Part shown: piece by piece, positions 59,705 through 64,000 of the stretch
Numbering within the stretch: position 1 is the stretch's first letter
How the letters are laid out: each line of letters opens with the position of its first letter
Source of the DNA: Streptomyces rishiriensis
GTDB lineage: Bacteria; Actinomycetota; Actinomycetes; Streptomycetales; Streptomycetaceae
Direction of reading: 5' to 3'
NCBI RefSeq assembly: GCF_030815485.1
Contig: NZ_JAUSWV010000002.1
Coordinates: 372,001-436,000, forward strand
Length of the DNA stretch: 64,000 nucleotides
The notes under the pieces: model-generated
Told to the model about the DNA's origin: nothing
Database searches by the model: none
The model's input: only the letters and a program-made list of their open reading frames with translations
Translations under genes and position numbers: made by a program

Positions 59705-60482
59705 GCCCCGCCGGACGGCAGGACCGGAGCTGGGAAAGGTTGACACCGGCATGAACCGCGAACAGCAACTGAGCGAGGCGTTCGTGAGTCTCACCGACCT
59801 CACCGCCGACGATGTCGATCCCCTGGTCCTGCTCCGCCGCCTGGTGGACCACAGCGTCCGGCTCACCAGCATCGACGCGGCAGGCGTGATGCTTTCCAAC
59901 GCGCACGGCCGGCTCCGCCCCTTCTGCGCGACCTCGGACCTGGTAGAGGTCACCGAGATGTTCCAGGGCCAGATCGCACAAGGACCGTGCGTCGACTCCT
60001 ACACCACGGGCGCACCGGTCCACGCCGACGATCTTGCCGACTACACGCAACGTTGGCCGGCCTTCATCCCCCTGGCCACGGCCGCCGGGTTCCACGGCGC
60101 CCACGCGCTGCCCCTGCGCGTCCGCGACCAGCAGGTCGGAGCCCTCAATCTCCTCACCCATACCCCCACTTCACTCTCCGACTCCGACAGCCGGCTGCTG
60201 CAGGCCCTTGCGGACGTCGCCGTCACCGCAGTGATCACCTGGACCGCCGGCCCCTTGCGCCCCCTCGACATCGTCACCCGCACCCAAATCGCCCTCTCCC
60301 AAAAGGCCGCCCTGGACATCGCCTCAGGCATGCTCGCCGCCACCGCCGACATCACCCCGGTCCAAGCGGTCACGCACCTGATCCGGTACGCGTCCGTCCG
60401 CGGCGAACGCCCCACCGAGATCGCCGAACAGCTCGTCCGGCGCGCCATCACCCCGCAAACCGTCCTGCAGAACGCTTCCTGA
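59697..60482 (+). CDS. GAF-ANTAR protein (second copy)
   Basis: A 261-residue protein. GAF domain at residues about 35-175 (LVDHSVRLTSIDAAGVMLSN; MFQGQIAQGPCVDSYTTGAP; ALPLRVRDQQVGALNLLTHT) and ANTAR at the C-terminus (ALDIASGMLAATADITPVQA; GERPTEIAEQLVRRAI). The ATG at 59697 overlaps the previous gene's stop; an ATG at 59751 (MNREQQLSEAFVSL) with GGAAAGG upstream is the start most homologues use. Tandem GAF-ANTAR genes suggest a duplicated sensor/antiterminator. Confidence 0.88.
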   Translation: MIRPRRTAGPELGKVDTGMNREQQLSEAFVSLTDLTADDVDPLVLLRRLVDHSVRLTSIDAAGVMLSNAHGRLRPFCATSDLVEVTEMFQGQIAQGPCVDSYTTGAPVHADDLADYTQRWPAFIPLATAAGFHGAHALPLRVRDQQVGALNLLTHTPTSLSDSDSRLLQALADVAVTAVITWTAGPLRPLDIVTRTQIALSQKAALDIASGMLAATADITPVQAVTHLIRYASVRGERPTEIAEQLVRRAITPQTVLQNAS

Positions 60483-60529
60483 AGCGCCTGCCTGCGAGGC
60501 TCGGCAGCCGATGCGGGTGCCGTAGCGGT

Positions 60530-60597
60530 TGCAGGTGCGGGAGCGGCGCAGGTGCAGGAGCGGCGCAGGTGCGGGAGCGGCGCAGGTGCAGGAGCGG
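60530..60597. repeat. 17-bp tandem repeat, four copies
   Basis: The unit CGCAGGTGCAGGAGCGG occurs four times from 60530 to 60597; copies alternate between GCAGG and GCGGG versions. It lies just after the second GAF-ANTAR gene, in non-coding DNA. Confidence 0.8.
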
Positions 60598-60762
60598 TGC
60601 CAGGCGGGGGGCGCTTTTGCGGCCCGGCCGTTCAGCCGCCGCCGGTACTCGGCTCCCTGAGCGAGTCCCGAGACATCATCTGCTCATAGGCCTGCGGGAC
60701 AGCCCACCTCCACTGTCTGCCGATCTCGGGAAGCTACACCAGAGGGCACGGCCTGATGGGGG

Positions 60763-61479
60763 TCAGCGTGCGCGCTCCTCGACGAGGACGGCCAAGCCGT
60801 CCAGGATGCGCTGCAGGCCGAACTCCCATGCCTGGTCCTGACCGCCGGATCGAGCTGCTGATGTGAGGGCCGCGGTGAGGGCGGGAAAGCGCTCGCCGTG
60901 TGCCTCCATCAGGTCGCCGAGGATGGCGCCCAACTGGGCTTCGGGGTTGCCCGCCGGACCTGTTGCACGGGCCTGCTGGGTGATAGCGCGCACGTGACCT
61001 ACCAGCAGGACAGCCGCGTCCATCCGTTCGGCGCCGCTCAGTCCCGTGCCGTCCAGGGCGGAGACCGCACGTTCCATCCAGGACAGCTCCGCGGGCCCGA
61101 TGATCCGCGGCCCTACGGTGGTGTCCAGCACCCAGGGGTGCCGGCCGAAGACATCAATCAGCTCGCGGGCCCATTCCTGCAGTTGCTCCCGCCAGCCACT
61201 GTGCCGCGCCCCCACCGACGGGTACGGGCCGATCGCGGAGTCCACCATCAGCGCGACCAGCTCAGCCTTGCCCGGCACGTACCGGTACAGGGCCATCTTG
61301 GTCACGCCCAGCTGCGCGGCGACCCGCTGCATGGACACATCGGCCAACCCCTCCGAGTCGGCGATCTCGACTCCGGCCCGCGCGATGCGGTCCAGGTCGA
61401 GTGTCGGCCTGGGTCCCCGTGCGGGTCTGGAGTGCGGACCCCAGAGCAGCCGCACCGCCTCGGCGTGTTCGTCACCCAT
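60763..61479 (-). CDS. TetR/AcrR-family transcriptional regulator
   Basis: A 238-residue repressor. Helix-turn-helix in the N-terminal part (RIARAGVEIADSEGLADVSMQRVAAQLGVTKMALYRYVPGKAEL) and a TetR_C-type C-terminal domain (SALDGTGLSGAERMDAAVLL; EARGERFPALTAAL-like). The ATG at 61479 has AGGAGG upstream. Divergent from a FAD monooxygenase gene, as in classic TetR/flavin monooxygenase resistance pairs. Confidence 0.92.
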   Translation of the reverse strand: MGDEHAEAVRLLWGPHSRPARGPRPTLDLDRIARAGVEIADSEGLADVSMQRVAAQLGVTKMALYRYVPGKAELVALMVDSAIGPYPSVGARHSGWREQLQEWARELIDVFGRHPWVLDTTVGPRIIGPAELSWMERAVSALDGTGLSGAERMDAAVLLVGHVRAITQQARATGPAGNPEAQLGAILGDLMEAHGERFPALTAALTSAARSGGQDQAWEFGLQRILDGLAVLVEERAR

Positions 61480-61544
61480 GTCCGCCGCTCCTCCTGACCT
61501 GCCTTGCCCAATCAACTGCGTCTACGGTACACAGTAATCAACAG

Positions 61545-61559
61545 TGTCCGCAGGACACA
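61545..61559. promoter_or_regulatory. Inverted repeat between TetR and FAD monooxygenase genes
   Basis: GTGTCC (61545-61550) and GGACAC (61554-61559) form a dyad with a 3-base spacer, 22 bases before the monooxygenase GTG. A second related half-site (ACACAGT) lies about 15 bases upstream. Candidate TetR operator. Confidence 0.5.
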
Positions 61560-61580
61560 GTTTTCAGAGTGGAGGAATCC

Positions 61581-62774
61581 GTGAACAGGAACGTCCTCAT
61601 CTCCGGCGCGAGCGTCGCCGGTCCCGCGCTGGCCTACTGGCTGGGACGGCACGGCTTCGAGCCCACCGTCGTCGAACTGGCGCCCGCCCTGCGCGGCGGC
61701 GGTCAGGCGGTCGACTTCCGCGGCGAAACGCACCTGACGGTGCTGGAACGGATGGGGCTGCTTCCCGAGCTGCGCCACATCCAGACCGGCGGCAGCCCGA
61801 TGCGCTTCGTCGACGCACGCGGCCGCACACTGCTGCATCTGCCGGCCGAGTTCGCCGGCGGCGAGATAGAGGTGCTCCGCGGGGACCTGGCCCGAGTGCT
61901 GTACGAGCGCAGCCGCCCACGCACCGAGTACATCTTCGGCGACTCGATCAGCCGCCTCACCGAGACCTCCACCGGCGTGCGGGTCGACTTCCAGCGGGGG
62001 GTCTCACGGGACTTCGATCTGGTCATCGGCGCGGACGGATTGCACTCCAACGTCCGTCGGCTCGCCTTCGGCCCGGAGGAGGACTATGTGAGCCACCTCG
62101 GCTACTACGCCGCCACCTGGATGATGCCCAACGACTCCGGCCTGGGAAGCGGCTCGGTCGGCTACAACGCGCCGGGGCGCCTGGCCTCGGTCGGCGCCGA
62201 CCACCGCGACCCGGCACAGGCAGGGGCGTTCGTCGTCTTCGCCGCGCCTGAACTGCCGTACGACCGCCATGACCGCGAACAGCACAAGCAACTGATCGGC
62301 AGCGCGTTCGCCGGTCTCGGCTGGGAGGTGCCCCGACTGCTCGCCTCACTGCAGCAGGCCCCTGACCTGTACTTCGACTCGATCAGCCGCGTGGACGTGG
62401 AAACCTGGTCCGCAGGGCGAGTGTGCCTCGTCGGCGACGCCGCCTGCGGGGCCACCATCGGCGGCATGGGGACAGGAACCGCGGTGGTCGCCGCCTACGT
62501 GCTCGCCGGTGAACTCGCGCGAGCCCGGGGCGACTACCGGGCGGCCTTCACCCAGTACGAGGCCAGGCTCCGAAAGTACGCCCAGGGCTGCCAGGCAGGT
62601 GGCAACCGCACCGGGAAATTCCTCGCCCCCCGCACCGCCACCGGCATACGTCTTCGCAACACCGCGCTGTCCCGCCCCATGGTCCTGAACGGAATGCTCA
62701 AGCTGGGAGAGAAGGTCAGCAGCACCGTAGACCTGCCCGACTATCCAGTAGACCCCGACCGCGTCATGCGATGA
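61581..62774 (+). CDS. FAD-dependent monooxygenase (PHBH/TetX type)
   Basis: A 397-residue flavoprotein. VLISGASVAGPALAYWLGRH is the GxGxxG-type FAD motif, LVIGADGLHSNVRRLAFGPE the DG motif, and RVCLVGDAACGATIGGMGTG the GD motif, all in PHBH order. These proteins hydroxylate aromatic or drug substrates such as tetracyclines and rifamycins; the substrate here is unknown. GTG at 61581 with GGAGG at 61571-61575. Divergent from a TetR gene, so a resistance or catabolic role is plausible. Confidence 0.92.
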   Translation: MNRNVLISGASVAGPALAYWLGRHGFEPTVVELAPALRGGGQAVDFRGETHLTVLERMGLLPELRHIQTGGSPMRFVDARGRTLLHLPAEFAGGEIEVLRGDLARVLYERSRPRTEYIFGDSISRLTETSTGVRVDFQRGVSRDFDLVIGADGLHSNVRRLAFGPEEDYVSHLGYYAATWMMPNDSGLGSGSVGYNAPGRLASVGADHRDPAQAGAFVVFAAPELPYDRHDREQHKQLIGSAFAGLGWEVPRLLASLQQAPDLYFDSISRVDVETWSAGRVCLVGDAACGATIGGMGTGTAVVAAYVLAGELARARGDYRAAFTQYEARLRKYAQGCQAGGNRTGKFLAPRTATGIRLRNTALSRPMVLNGMLKLGEKVSSTVDLPDYPVDPDRVMR

Positions 62775-62991
62775 CCTGATCACGCCCGAAGCTTCCTCCG
62801 CCGAGTCGCTGGAGCAGTCGGTGTCCCCCGTGGCGGAGGCGACGACCCGCAGGCACGGTCGGATCCTCACTTGCGCGGGCCGTCTGTGCGCACCGGACCA
62901 TCGACGCGTTGGGGTGCCGGCGGTAGTACGTGTACGCCCTGCCTGCGGCGCGCGCCTCCGGCTCCCTGCGCCGGCACCGGTCGCCGACGCC

Positions 62992-64000
62992 TCACGTCCT
63001 GGCCGAGCCTGACAGTGCGCCCAGGCGTTCACGGAGGTGGTGCAGGATCGAGCGTGCGGTGTCCGGGCCGTGATAGGCCGTCTCGTGGCGCAGTGCCCCC
63101 GACAGGCGGGCGTCCTGCGTCATGGTGAGACTGAGCGCGAGCGTGGCCGCCGCCGCATCGGACGCCTGGCGGGTGGCGTAGGTCAAACGGGAGAAGTCCT
63201 GGTATATAGGCATGATTTCGGTGCGCATCGCGTGCATCGGGGTGGCGTCGTCGCGCTGCCGGTCCAGGGCCCAGCCGGTCACCCCGTGCAGGCGCAGCGC
63301 GGCGTGTCCGAGGCCGTACCGAAAGAAGCCGGCGTCGCCGCTGCGGCCCAGCACGGTCTCGGCGAGCAGCCCGAACGGCAGGTCGACGGTGGCCGAGGCC
63401 TCGCGGACGGCCTCGTGCGCCTGCCGCAGCAGCCGGTGTCCGCCGTCCTGCGACACGTCCACCGGGATCTGCACCATGTTGGCGAACTCACCGACGGCGG
63501 TGCGATGTTCGGGCCGCAGCCGGCCGTGGGACGGCGTGGAGAAAATCATCCTTTCCCGGCCGAAGTGATGGCCGAGGGCGCCGGCGAACGCCGCGATCAG
63601 CAACGAGTACAGGGAGACCCTGGCGGCCCGGGCGGCGTGCAGAAGTCGCCGTGTCTGCTCGGTGGAGAAGTCGAGGGGTTCCTCGTCGTAGCAGTGGCGC
63701 AGCGCCGGGGGCCCGGCGGTGCGGCCTGGCAGCAGGTCCCCGGCGCCGTACGCTCGTAACAACGCGGCCCGGGCGGCCAGGCGGGCCGCACGGTCGTCCA
63801 GGGCCGGGCGGGTGGACTCGGCGCGGATGAGGTCGAGGTAGGAGAAGGCGGGCCGCAGCGGTGCCCCGGCGGCCACCCTCCGGTTGTACGCGTGGGCCAG
63901 GTCGCTGAGGAAGAGGCGGTGGCTGGCCGCGTCGAACACCAGGTGGTGGAAGCTGGTGAGCAGGACGTGGTGGTCGGGGGCCGCGCGCAGCAGGTAGGCG
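62992..64000 (-). CDS. NRPS condensation-type domain protein, C-terminal part (cut by window edge)
   Basis: The last 336 residues of a protein ending in a condensation-like domain. The active-site motif is SFHHLVFDAAS (HHxxxD; the final Gly of HHxxxDG is Ala). Further family motifs are SLYSLLIAAFAGALGHHFGR, MIFSTPSHGRLRPEHRTAVG and EFANMVQIPVD, matching C3-C5 regions. The protein ends with the domain (LHHLRERLGALSG), so it could be a free-standing condensation enzyme or the last domain of an NRPS whose rest lies outside the window. TTG at 63939 is not the true start, as the frame continues to the edge. Confidence 0.85.
   Translation of the reverse strand, partial: AYLLRAAPDHHVLLTSFHHLVFDAASHRLFLSDLAHAYNRRVAAGAPLRPAFSYLDLIRAESTRPALDDRAARLAARAALLRAYGAGDLLPGRTAGPPALRHCYDEEPLDFSTEQTRRLLHAARAARVSLYSLLIAAFAGALGHHFGRERMIFSTPSHGRLRPEHRTAVGEFANMVQIPVDVSQDGGHRLLRQAHEAVREASATVDLPFGLLAETVLGRSGDAGFFRYGLGHAALRLHGVTGWALDRQRDDATPMHAMRTEIMPIYQDFSRLTYATRQASDAAAATLALSLTMTQDARLSGALRHETAYHGPDTARSILHHLRERLGALSGSART

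Overview
The window is high-GC actinobacterial DNA and almost certainly comes from a Streptomyces accessory region, probably a chromosome arm or a large plasmid. The evidence is the strong GC bias at third codon positions, frequent GTG and TTG starts, a SARP regulator, ECF sigma factors, GAF-ANTAR proteins, Tat- and Sec-exported hydrolases and an NRPS end. I saw no tRNA, rRNA or multi-repeat CRISPR array.

Layout. 1-2.6 kb: start of an AfsR-type SARP gene, a small secreted protein and a BTAD relic. 2.7-9.8 kb: regulator/target pairs (GNAT-PaaX facing an alpha/beta hydrolase across a large palindrome; MFS facing an ArsR-type protein; TetR facing an NTF2-like protein) mixed with relics. 10.1-18.7 kb: a graveyard. 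An ATP-dependent DNA ligase gene is split by a 2-kb cassette (MFS exporter plus CGNR regulator) with short inverted ends and no transposase. It is followed by an IS630 relic, an IS701 copy, an IS5-type copy, a TetR/hydrolase pair and a wrecked acyltransferase. 19-24 kb: a PASTA-like membrane protein, a zinc-ribbon/nuclease/helicase-associated-repeat protein and an apparently intact IS5-type element. 24-31 kb: carboxylesterase plus tannase-like esterase, an FGE-domain protein, and a coupled set of small membrane protein, ECF sigma factor and M48 protease. 32-38.5 kb: carboxymuconolactone decarboxylase facing an ECF41-type sigma factor, an ALF-repeat secreted protein, a protein with two histone-fold-like halves, and a HupE-like plus DUF3500 operon. 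39-50 kb: reductase, RecQ-type helicase, small proteins, GlsB-type membrane protein, and TetR/SDR/esterase sets. 50-64 kb: a secreted propeller/Ig protein, a dehydrogenase-NTF2 fusion with LysR, a quinone-oxidoreductase-like gene with LysR, a STAS-like protein with two GAF-ANTAR proteins, TetR with FAD monooxygenase, and the end of an NRPS condensation domain.

Most functional units are divergent regulator/target pairs with visible operator-like repeats, or short operons with ATGA- or GTGA-type overlaps. The most unusual genes are the predicted histone-fold doublet (34779-35555) and the DUF4379-like/PD-(D/E)XK-like/HA-repeat protein (20986-22554). The most unusual piece of architecture is the transposase-less cassette inside the ligase gene. 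All family calls rest on reading motifs by eye; no database search was run.
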